Shown: in pieces, positions 7,755 to 13,666 of the stretch
Layout of the letters: each line of letters begins with the position of its first letter
Numbering within the stretch: position 1 is the first letter of the stretch
Assembly (NCBI GenBank): GCA_910585855.1
Contig: CAJUGZ010000054.1
Location: 1 to 17,524, forward strand
From: an uncultured Lachnospiraceae bacterium
GTDB taxonomy: Bacteria; Bacillota_A; Clostridia; Lachnospirales; Lachnospiraceae
DNA: 17,524 nucleotides
Direction: 5' to 3'
Position numbers and translations under genes: made by a program
Notes under the pieces: generated by a model
Database searches by the model: none
The model's input: the letters and a program-made list of their open reading frames with translations, nothing else
What the model was told of the DNA's origin: nothing

Positions 7755-8205
7755 AAATCCAATTATCTTATTTTGTTATCATCTTATCAAATCGTTTTTC
7801 TCAATCATTAAAATATATCGAATAAAAATCTTGTTTCTGTTTTTCCTCCTTTTCTTTTATTTTTATCTGTATACTCTTTCGTATGCTACCATTCATACAG
7901 CACTCTTCTTTTTTATCTTACTTAATCTTATCTATCGCTATATTATTTCTGCAAAAAATCTCTGGCTGTTGATTTTTTCCACAAAAAACTACTGTTTTAT
8001 AGAGGGGAACTGCCAACAGCAGCATCACGAAGAGCCACATCATTTACGTGATAATATTTTATTTCCAAATCATACGACCTAGAATCCCCCTAAACCAAAC
8101 CCCATATTAATTACTCTTCCCTCAGATCACCTCCCTATATCTATTCTCCACCTATCCCAAAAAAACACTCTCAGCAGCAAACTTCCTTTGGATTCTAGTG
8201 TCCCC
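7755..8205. other. Gene-free AT-rich interval with a partial inverted repeat
   Basis: No convincing gene. A long plus-strand frame covers part of it but has no ribosome site, and its hydrophobicity comes from T-rich DNA. A minus-strand 40-codon frame starting near 8040 begins with hydrophobic residues but also lacks a ribosome site. Near the right edge CTAGAATCC (8079-8087) pairs with GGATTCTAG (8190-8198). The right arm is followed by TGTCCCCCTAG, which overlaps the stop codon of the SAF gene and resembles the sequence at the stop of the anti-sigma gene (1411-1434). Confidence 0.5.
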
Positions 8206-9042
8206 CTAGTCCAATAAATTTGCACCAGTTTCTTCTTCCCCATAATAAAACCGTACCAAATTTTCCTCCAAAATTTGCCGCTTCTGCTGATTTTCCGCCG
8301 TAAGCACCTGCTTTACCACATTCGGATCCCAACAACTAATCTCATAGACACCCATATTAACCGGATAAGTATCTTTTGCCTGCGCCTGCCCATCATCCGC
8401 ATAGATTACAGCATAAACCAAAGTATTTTCATAACAGTCATAATCAGCTTTTACACTGGCAAGCTTTAGTATTTCCTCCTCCGATACTTGAATCTCAATT
8501 AAACCGGCTGCCCTATATTCATCCTCCCGCTGCAAAGTCAGTACCTTCTTTTTTCCGGCAACAATATAATCTTCCCCATTTTCAAAATGTACACGTATAT
8601 CAATTAATTCCCCCTGATTCAACAGTTCTGGAATCCTGATATAATTTAATTCCAGCCTTCTCTGATCTTCTGTCGGCAAAATTTCCTCTGCAAGAATACC
8701 TTCTGATATCATTGTCCCCGCTTCTGCAAAAGTTCTTAACTGCCTGCCTACTAAATGCTCTAACGCCGTCACCTGTATTCCAGATAATTCCCCATTGATT
8801 TCTACCGCTGTAATATCCTGTTGTTCTAGAATATCCCCTCGTTCTTTATCTGTACTTAAAATATAAAGTACTCCCTGTTCTGTTCCTTCTTCTTTCCTGC
8901 GATACTCTTCTACCTGCTGGCGAACAGCTAAATTCTCCATAGTAAAAAATACCGTAGTTCCAAAAAGCGGCAATCCAGTCAACAATGCTCCGGCAAGTCC
9001 AGCCAGAATCAAATTCTTTTTCCTCTGTCGAATCCCTGCCAA
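8206..9042 (-). CDS. SAF-domain protein, CpaB/RcpC-like
   Basis: This 278-residue protein has a basic N-terminus and one transmembrane helix (about residues 10-34), a short coiled stretch rich in Glu and Arg (40-55), then a SAF domain (about 58-125) with the typical RGDILEQQDITAVEI segment (68-82). CpaB proteins of Tad/Flp pili have this layout (TM plus SAF repeats) and act at the cell surface during pilus assembly. The start is TTG at 9042, supported by AGAAGG seven bases upstream. The gene begins 4 bases after the preceding TadZ-like gene, so they form one operon with the kinase. The assignment to a pilus-related role is inferred from fold and neighbours, since no pilin, TadA, TadB or TadC gene is in the window. 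FlgA-like function is less likely, because no flagellar genes are seen. Confidence 0.7.
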   Translation of the reverse strand: MAGIRQRKKNLILAGLAGALLTGLPLFGTTVFFTMENLAVRQQVEEYRRKEEGTEQGVLYILSTDKERGDILEQQDITAVEINGELSGIQVTALEHLVGRQLRTFAEAGTMISEGILAEEILPTEDQRRLELNYIRIPELLNQGELIDIRVHFENGEDYIVAGKKKVLTLQREDEYRAAGLIEIQVSEEEILKLASVKADYDCYENTLVYAVIYADDGQAQAKDTYPVNMGVYEISCWDPNVVKQVLTAENQQKRQILEENLVRFYYGEEETGANLLD

Positions 9043-9046
9043 TCAT

Positions 9047-9673
9047 TCACCTTCTTCCTATTCGCAGCAATGTTTCATAAAATTTCATATTTTCCCTTCG
9101 AATCTGAAAAGGATCTGCCTCATAAGGCATCTGCTTTAAATGAATCTGATAACGCTTCTCCATCTCCCGCAAATCCTCCCGAAATCCGTCCCGAACGACA
9201 AAACACCAGTTTTTCCGCTCTTTATGTCCTTTTGTTTCTTCCATAAATAATTCAAAAGACGGCAATTTCCACTCTCGAAGCGAAAGTACTACAATACAAG
9301 TCTTACAGCTTAAAAAACATTCCCAAAGCTGATTAGAAGCCTTTCCAAAATCCATAATCAGACATTCCTGCCCAGCAGCCTGTATTCGCCGTACCTCTTC
9401 TAGAAGAACCTGTTTTTTATAACGAATTCCATGAATAAAAAATTCTTGTCTTTCACTTGCTTTTGGCAGTGCCTCATACACCTGTTCTAATTTCGCAAAT
9501 GCCTGACTGGTATTACACTCTGCCAGTGTGGTAGACATTCGCTCCCGTCCAGTGATATAAGAAGCAAGCGAAATCGCTAAATGTGTTGCACCACATCCAG
9601 ATTCTGTTCCCCAAATTCCTATGGTTTCTTTAGTCTTTTGTGTACTCCAGTCCACCTTTCCCAAAAGTACCAC
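9047..9673 (-). CDS. TadZ/CpaE-like P-loop-family protein with degenerate Walker A
   Basis: Up to 208 residues. The N-terminal segment IGIWGTESGCGATHLAISLA (18-37) has the position and spacing of a ParA/MinD-type Walker A but lacks the lysines needed for ATP binding. A hydrophobic strand ending in LIMDFG (105-110) sits where Walker B would be. TadZ/CpaE proteins of Tad pilus systems are MinD-like localisation factors and often degenerate, which fits the adjacent CpaB-like gene. The start is uncertain. GTG at 9673 has its ribosome site too close, whereas TTG at 9664 lies 8 bases after GGAAGG and may be the true start. Either start lies inside the 3' end of the kinase gene, so the two are translationally coupled. 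The P-loop resembles the one in the C-terminus of that kinase, suggesting a common origin. Confidence 0.65.
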   Translation of the reverse strand: MVLLGKVDWSTQKTKETIGIWGTESGCGATHLAISLASYITGRERMSTTLAECNTSQAFAKLEQVYEALPKASERQEFFIHGIRYKKQVLLEEVRRIQAAGQECLIMDFGKASNQLWECFLSCKTCIVVLSLREWKLPSFELFMEETKGHKERKNWCFVVRDGFREDLREMEKRYQIHLKQMPYEADPFQIRRENMKFYETLLRIGRR

Positions 9674-11004
9674 CTTCCTTTTTGCCGTTTCTCCCCAAAA
9701 ACTTTAAAATAAAGCTGTGAAAAAAAACGCTCTGCTGCTTCATCTAATTTTTGATAATTCAAAAATATCGGTACACGAAAGCAGTTTTTTTCTCCGTCTT
9801 TCTTTGGAATCTTTCGATATTCCTCTGAATCGGAAAAATTATACAGTTTTATCTGTTCTTCTACTTCTTCCATCTGTTCTGTCTTTTGCTGCTCCCATGG
9901 CTTTACACCCAAAACCAAAAAACAGATATCGCCTTTCTCATATTGTTCTTTCTTTTTTTCTGTCAGTACACCAAAATCTCTGATTTTTACATCATAAAAA
10001 ACTTCTGGTTCCTGTACCATATGATTGTAATAGGGAAATGCTTGAAAATGCGGAAACTGAACTATCCCGCAATAAGCTTTGAACTGATAGGCATCTGATA
10101 CCTTCTGAATTGCTCCAGAAGTATTGTCTTCCTGATATAAAACCTGAAGCCCCTGTCTTCCAAGATACTCTGCAAATGCTAAGCTAATATGAGTTGTACC
10201 GATTCTTTGAATTGATCCGGCAAATGTAATTGTAAGTGATGTATTCCTGCTGCTTGTCTGTTTTTGAAATAACTGCTCCGCTGCCTGTTTCAGCTCTTCC
10301 ATCGTCTGATAACGTTCTTCTTTTTGATGTTTCATAGCAATCTGCATCCACTCCCTGACAGAAAATGGAATCTCTTCTCTCTCAGAAAATTCTGTACTTC
10401 CCGGTGTCCTTCGATAAAGCAGAAAATACAGAATTGCTCCTACTGCATAAATATCACTTCGTGCTTCTGCTTCTCCGTAATACTGTTCTGGTGCAGCATA
10501 TCCAAGCGTTCCATGAAAATAATTCTGTGTATGCTGTTCGCCCTTTTTTACTGCATTTCCAAAATCCACCAATACAGCTTTTCCTTCCTGTATTAAAATA
10601 TTATCGGGCTGCAAATCTAAATACAGCACAGGTACAGAAAGTCCATGAAGATAAGCTAAAATTTCAATTAAAGAAAGCATAATTTTTCCAATTTCTTCTA
10701 AACTGAGTGTCCTCTCTTGCATATAACGAGAAAGAACTTCTCCTTCAAAAAATTCTTCAATCAAATAATAATATTTTTCATCCTTCTGGATATCATATAA
10801 AGTGGGAATACCAGGATGTTTTAGAATTTTCAGAATTTCTGATTCATGTTGAATAACGCACTGCGTCCTATTTGAAATTTCCATCTGCTTGACTGCTACC
10901 GAAATACCCATGGTAACATGAATGCAGCGGTATACCCGGCTAAAGCCGCCACTGCCAATCTGTTCTTCTATTCTATACTTTCCGAACAAAAGCTGGCCGT
11001 GCAT
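9619..11004 (-). CDS. Ser/Thr protein kinase fused to a degenerate ParA/TadZ-like C-terminal domain
   Basis: 461 residues. The N-terminal kinase domain (about 8-245) has the glycine loop IGSGGFSRV (16-24), AVKQ with Lys39, Glu54 as the likely helix-C partner, YLDLQPDN (128-135; catalytic Asp130, Asn135), DFGN (147-150) and APEQ (171-174). The usual His-Arg-Asp is Tyr-Leu-Asp, and all catalytic residues remain. There is no transmembrane helix or PASTA repeat, so it is cytosolic and unlike PrkC. The C-terminal half (about 255-461) begins LTITFAGSIQRIGTTHISLA, a degenerate P-loop similar to that in the next gene. It heads a three-gene operon with TadZ-like and CpaB-like genes, so it may phosphorylate or position pilus-type machinery (inference). 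The ATG at 11004 lacks a strong ribosome site; see the leader feature. Confidence 0.82.
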   Translation of the reverse strand: MHGQLLFGKYRIEEQIGSGGFSRVYRCIHVTMGISVAVKQMEISNRTQCVIQHESEILKILKHPGIPTLYDIQKDEKYYYLIEEFFEGEVLSRYMQERTLSLEEIGKIMLSLIEILAYLHGLSVPVLYLDLQPDNILIQEGKAVLVDFGNAVKKGEQHTQNYFHGTLGYAAPEQYYGEAEARSDIYAVGAILYFLLYRRTPGSTEFSEREEIPFSVREWMQIAMKHQKEERYQTMEELKQAAEQLFQKQTSSRNTSLTITFAGSIQRIGTTHISLAFAEYLGRQGLQVLYQEDNTSGAIQKVSDAYQFKAYCGIVQFPHFQAFPYYNHMVQEPEVFYDVKIRDFGVLTEKKKEQYEKGDICFLVLGVKPWEQQKTEQMEEVEEQIKLYNFSDSEEYRKIPKKDGEKNCFRVPIFLNYQKLDEAAERFFSQLYFKVFGEKRQKGRWYFWERWTGVHKRLKKP

Positions 11005-11018
11005 AAAACGATTACTCT

Positions 11019-11047
11019 TTAATTTATCAACCGTAATAACCTCCTTT
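11019..11047 (-). promoter_or_regulatory. Displaced ribosome site with a three-codon leader frame before the kinase
   Basis: The only strong ribosome site upstream of the kinase, AAAGGAGG (11047-11040), is 35 bases from the kinase ATG. Nine bases after it is TTG ATA AAT TAA (11030-11019), a three-codon frame whose stop is 14 bases before the kinase start. The kinase could be translated by reinitiation, or from an in-frame non-AUG codon. Confidence 0.3.
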
Positions 11048-11108
11048 CTTACATTAATGTGCAGCAGCTACACGAATCTGTAATTAAGGAATTTCACTTA
11101 CTGAAAAG

Positions 11109-11137
11109 ATAATAGCATACTTTCCCAAAATATGCAA
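11109..11137 (-). promoter_or_regulatory. Promoter of the kinase-TadZ-SAF operon
   Basis: Minus-strand TTGCAT (11137-11132), a 17-bp spacer and TATTAT (11114-11109), with TGC just before the -10 (extended -10). About 100 bases of leader precede the kinase start. It is back-to-back with the mecA promoter. Confidence 0.65.
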
Positions 11138-11167
11138 GATATTTTTTCGACAAATTGTGATTTTGTC

Positions 11168-11196
11168 TTTACGGGCATCAGAATTTAGAGTATAAT
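11168..11196 (+). promoter_or_regulatory. Promoter of mecA
   Basis: TTTACG (11168-11173), a 17-bp spacer and perfect TATAAT (11191-11196), about 40 bases before the mecA start. Divergent from the kinase promoter, about 30 bp apart. Confidence 0.65.
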
Positions 11197-11240
11197 AAGA
11201 CAAAAACTAAGGCAACGCCGCAAAGCAGGGAGTGATGAAC

Positions 11241-11987
11241 ATGAAGATCGAAAAACTCAGTGATACTCAAATTCGCTGTACATTGAACAAAAATGATTTA
11301 GCCTCTAGGAAAATCAAAATCAGTGAACTCGCCTATGGAACAGAAAAAGCAAAAGATTTATTTCGGGATATGATGCAGCAGGCATCCTACGAATTTGGTT
11401 TTGAGGCAGATAACCTTCCGCTTATGATAGAAGCAATACCTATGTCTTCAGAATCGATTGTTCTTATTATTACCAAAGTGGAAGATCCAGAGGAGTTAGA
11501 TACCCGTTTTTCCCGCTTCTCTCCTTTCTATGACGGAGAAGAGGAAGATTTTGAACCATATAATGATTATGACTTCGAGGATGCTTCTTTTCCTCCTGCA
11601 GAAGAAATCAATTCCGACGGATTTCAACGGCTCTCTGAAATTGCAGAAGATGTCACTGCTCAAACGAAAAACAATGCAAAAGATAACTCTGCCAATATCC
11701 GTATTTTCTCATTTTCTGATTTTAAATTGGTAGAACGAATTGCCTATTTGCTAAAAGAACTTTATTTTGGAGAAAATACTTTATATAAAGATGAAAAAAA
11801 CGGAACTTATTATCTGATATTAAAACGTTCCGAACACAACAACAATGATTTTAACCGAATTTGCAATACCATATCCGAATATGGGCTGCGTATTCCATTT
11901 ACAAAGGAAAGAGAATCGTTCTTTTTAGAACATTATCTTCCTATTATTAAAGTATCTGCTTTACAAATTCTTGGTGACATATTATAA
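11241..11987 (+). CDS. mecA: Adaptor protein MecA (ClpC targeting)
   Basis: 248 residues. The N-terminus MKIEKLSDTQIRCTLNKNDL and the block KISELAYGTEKAKDLFRDMM (approximately residues 26-45) are the substrate-binding domain of MecA. The C-terminal region from about residue 150 (IFSFSDFKLVERIAYLL onward) matches the ClpC-binding domain. Between them is an acidic, probably flexible linker (YDGEEEDFEPYNDYDFED). MecA delivers substrates such as ComK in Bacillus to the ClpCP protease; the substrate here is unknown. The protein is slightly longer than the approximately 220-residue Bacillus form, mainly in the linker. Upstream in-frame GTG (11232) and ATG (11235) exist, but GGGAG at 11228-11232 is spaced correctly only for the ATG at 11241. 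The DUF1858 gene follows after 52 bases without an intervening terminator, so they are probably cotranscribed. Confidence 0.93.
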   Translation: MKIEKLSDTQIRCTLNKNDLASRKIKISELAYGTEKAKDLFRDMMQQASYEFGFEADNLPLMIEAIPMSSESIVLIITKVEDPEELDTRFSRFSPFYDGEEEDFEPYNDYDFEDASFPPAEEINSDGFQRLSEIAEDVTAQTKNNAKDNSANIRIFSFSDFKLVERIAYLLKELYFGENTLYKDEKNGTYYLILKRSEHNNNDFNRICNTISEYGLRIPFTKERESFFLEHYLPIIKVSALQILGDIL

Positions 11988-12039
11988 TATTCAGATAAAG
12001 CAATTTTTATAGAATGATACAATCAGGAGGGTTTTTCAA

Positions 12040-12246
12040 ATGACACAAATTACAAAGGACATGATTATTGCCGATATTATTCAAATTGATACCAATTTAA
12101 TACCAGTTTTAATGAATGCAGGTATGCATTGTATTGGCTGTCCGTCTGCACAGGGAGAATCTTTGGAAGAGGCAGCTATGGTGCATGGAATCGATGCAGA
12201 CCAGTTAGTAGATGTATTAAATGAATATTTGAATACAAAAAATTAA
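12040..12246 (+). CDS. DUF1858 domain-containing small protein
   Basis: This 68-residue cytosolic protein matches the DUF1858 pattern end to end. It opens with ITKDMIIADIIQ (4-15), followed by a hydrophobic helix and the HCIGCPSAQGESLEEAA segment (30-46) with the Cys31-x-x-Cys34 pair. This domain is found alone or fused to redox and iron-sulphur proteins in anaerobes. A redox or metal role is suggested by the cysteine pair, but no function is established. AGGAGG precedes the ATG at good spacing. It is last in the mecA transcription unit and is followed by a strong terminator. Confidence 0.9.
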   Translation: MTQITKDMIIADIIQIDTNLIPVLMNAGMHCIGCPSAQGESLEEAAMVHGIDADQLVDVLNEYLNTKN

Positions 12247-12258
12247 TACAGATTCAGG

Positions 12259-12297
12259 AGCAGCTTTGAAAGGAAAACAACAAAGCTGCTTTTTTTT
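12259..12297 (+). terminator. Rho-independent terminator after the DUF1858 gene
   Basis: AGCAGCTTT (12259-12267) pairs with AAAGCTGCT (12282-12290) and is followed immediately by a run of T (to 12297). Textbook intrinsic terminator for the mecA-DUF1858 unit. Confidence 0.92.
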
Positions 12298-12342
12298 GAT
12301 ACTTACCATGTGCTTGACCTATTAATCAAATTTTCTATAAAA

Positions 12343-12560
12343 AGAAGTTTGGTTTTCTCGGAAAGAACGCCAAAATGAAAGGGAAGGCCTGCTTCGGGTC
12401 CGCTTTCGCTTAGCATTTCCTCGTAGCGGACACTAAGACGCTAAAGTACAGCGTCTAAGTGCCGACGGGAAATGATGACCCTGCGCAGACCTTCCCTTCC
12501 ATTTTGCCTGTGTATCCCTGCCAGATATCTGGAAAAGCCAAGAAACCACACTTTTCCTCT
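12343..12560. repeat. Structured imperfect palindrome, possible repeat element or structured RNA
   Basis: Arms at 12369-12392 (CAAAATGAAAGGGAAGG core) and 12485-12508 pair at 21 of 24 positions. Outer arms near 12345-12358 and 12540-12553 pair more loosely. Inside are two further hairpins: GTCCGCT/AGCGGAC (12398-12404 and 12425-12431) and CACTAAGACGCT/AGCGTCTAAGTG (12431-12442 and 12450-12461, one mismatch). The base composition is richer in G and C than the flanks. No open frame of note lies in it. It resembles the non-coding palindromic repeats scattered in clostridial genomes, but copy number cannot be judged here. Confidence 0.55.
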
Positions 12561-12666
12561 CATTACCTGCAACAACCATGCAAACCGAAATTGGCTAGAA
12601 TTTAGAGAAAAAACGCAAAAAAGTAACAAATAGTGTCAACAATAGAACTAGGAGAATTTATAGAAG

Positions 12667-12800
12667 GTCAACTACCCATCCCCTAAAGGGAATGGGCTTG
12701 TAACTGCCCAGTCGTAGTAACGGCTCATGCCTCCGACCTTTCATCCCCGATAAGTATTCCTACTTAAAGTGGCGTTACATCATAGGGTGGTTGACAGCAC
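12667..12800 (-). mobile_element. IS200/IS605-type right end, resembling a TnpB guide-RNA scaffold, without tnpB
   Basis: Read on the minus strand, a structured stretch from about 12800 ends in a 10-bp hairpin with one mismatch and a two-base loop (12696-12675, CCCATTCCCTTTAGGGGA), followed by TGGGTAGTTGAC. Such a terminal hairpin, preceded by a conserved non-coding scaffold, is typical of IS200/IS605 elements, where the 3' region of tnpB encodes the omega/reRNA guide. No tnpB or tnpA coding sequence is present on either side, so this is a remnant or a non-autonomous derivative. The exact left limit is uncertain, and 12800-12990 may belong to the same element. Confidence 0.6.
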
Positions 12801-12992
12801 CCTTTGCAACAAAGATATACTCTGCTGTAACTGCATCCGGTACTCAAACTTCCCATGCCATGCAGTTGGCTTTTTATACGTTTCAGATTTTACATTCACA
12901 ACGATTGGTGTAAAAAACCTCTTATCTTAACTTTTCAAAATACAAAGAGTGCCTTCAGAGCCATTGCTCCCAACGGTTTTCTCTATGTATAG

Positions 12993-13021
12993 ATTGTAGC
13001 ATAAAATAATGTTTTTTGCAA
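12993..13021 (-). promoter_or_regulatory. Leftward promoter facing the IS200/IS605-type end
   Basis: Minus-strand TTGCAA (13021-13016), 17-bp spacer and TACAAT (12998-12993), with TGC before the -10. Transcription would run leftward through the scaffold-like stretch, giving an RNA of about 310 bases that ends at the terminal hairpin. No coding frame of note lies on that transcript. Confidence 0.5.
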
Positions 13022-13038
13022 GAATTTATGAGGCTCTT

Positions 13039-13060
13039 CCCACCGCCTAAAGGCAGTGGG
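13039..13060. mobile_element. Second IS200/IS605-type terminal hairpin
   Basis: CCCACCGCCTAA followed by AGGCAGTGGG forms a 10-bp hairpin with one C-A mismatch at the sixth pair and a two-base loop. This is exactly the architecture of the hairpin at 12675-12696, in the same orientation. The adjoining TTTCCGCCTACGAC is typical of such ends. Only about 50 bases of this second end survive before the next gene begins. Confidence 0.5.
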
Positions 13061-13093
13061 TTTCCGCCTACGACAACAGAAAGGAATTTATTT

Positions 13094-13465
13094 ATGAATG
13101 ACATATTATGGAATAAATTAAAACCATTTCGCCTCGCACCAAACTGGAAAATTATGTGGAATAAATTGAGTGATATAGAACCAGATGATATAAAACAAAA
13201 TGATGAAGCATGGTTATTTATGTTTGTACAGGATATACTATATATAGTAACAGAATACACTCATAAGGAGAACAAGAACCCCATAAAACATACGCTTGCT
13301 ATTGATTTAGGGTGGTATCCTGAAGGTGATATAAAAGGGTGCTATCACCTTGTAGCAATTTTAGACAATAATTGGAATAAACCAATTCTTGAGATAAAAA
13401 CACGAAGTACACAAGAAGTTGTAGATACCATAGAATTGTGGTTATTTGAAACACTTATAACCTGA
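13094..13465 (+). CDS. Hypothetical protein of 123 residues
   Basis: I do not recognise the family with confidence. The protein begins MNDILWNKLKPFRLAPNWKI and is rich in Trp (eight residues) and acidic residues. It has no signal peptide or transmembrane helix and no cysteines, so it is a soluble cytosolic protein. Blocks such as LAIDLGWYPEGDIKGCYHLV (where a single Cys does occur) and a C-terminal helix EVVDTIELWLFETL are reminiscent of small immunity proteins of contact-dependent or polymorphic toxin systems, but this is only an impression. The ATG at 13094 follows AAAGGA by 8 bases. The open frame extends upstream through the transposon hairpin, but that part has no ribosome site. It is isolated between transposon debris and the PFL promoter, which suggests acquisition by transfer or orphan status. 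No toxin gene is adjacent. Confidence 0.7.
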   Translation: MNDILWNKLKPFRLAPNWKIMWNKLSDIEPDDIKQNDEAWLFMFVQDILYIVTEYTHKENKNPIKHTLAIDLGWYPEGDIKGCYHLVAILDNNWNKPILEIKTRSTQEVVDTIELWLFETLIT

Positions 13466-13574
13466 TCCATAAATCTAATTCTCCTATAAAATTTTTCGAT
13501 AGCAAAGGTTATGGTTCAAGTTAAGATCGAAAGATAGAATTTTTACAGCACATTTTGGTAATTTTTTCTCTACC

Positions 13575-13604
13575 TTGACGTGTATACAGTATTCATAATA
13601 TAAT
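13575..13604 (+). promoter_or_regulatory. Promoter of the pyruvate formate-lyase locus
   Basis: TTGACG (13575-13580), an 18-bp spacer and perfect TATAAT (13599-13604), about 60 bases before the PFL start. Upstream, TTTCGAT and ATCGAAA (about 13494-13526) form a widely spaced inverted repeat that might be regulatory. Confidence 0.7.
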
Positions 13605-13666
13605 AAGAACCGTAACATTCAGGAAAGTCAAATCAGCCTTATAGAAAAACTAGGAGGAATTAATAG

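Noticed and set aside
7919..8041. 40-codon minus-strand frame starting MMWLFVMLLLAVPL, signal-peptide-like
   Set aside because: No ribosome site and no basic N-terminal residues. It was considered as a second pheromone precursor but is too weak to call.
7654..8082. 142-codon plus-strand frame with two hydrophobic stretches and a His-rich end
   Set aside because: It begins inside the upstream region of the GH18 gene, covers that gene's promoter and inverted repeat, lacks a ribosome site, and its hydrophobicity follows from T-rich DNA.
12308..12328. Partial match to the AATAGGTCA core of the operator box on the minus strand
   Set aside because: Only nine bases match, the A-rich half and the -10 are missing, and it sits after a terminator with no promoter context.
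12800..12992. Possible remnant coding sequence of tnpB on the minus strand
   Set aside because: All frames contain stops and none gives recognisable TnpB motifs (RuvC residues or zinc-finger cysteines), so only the right-end structure is claimed.
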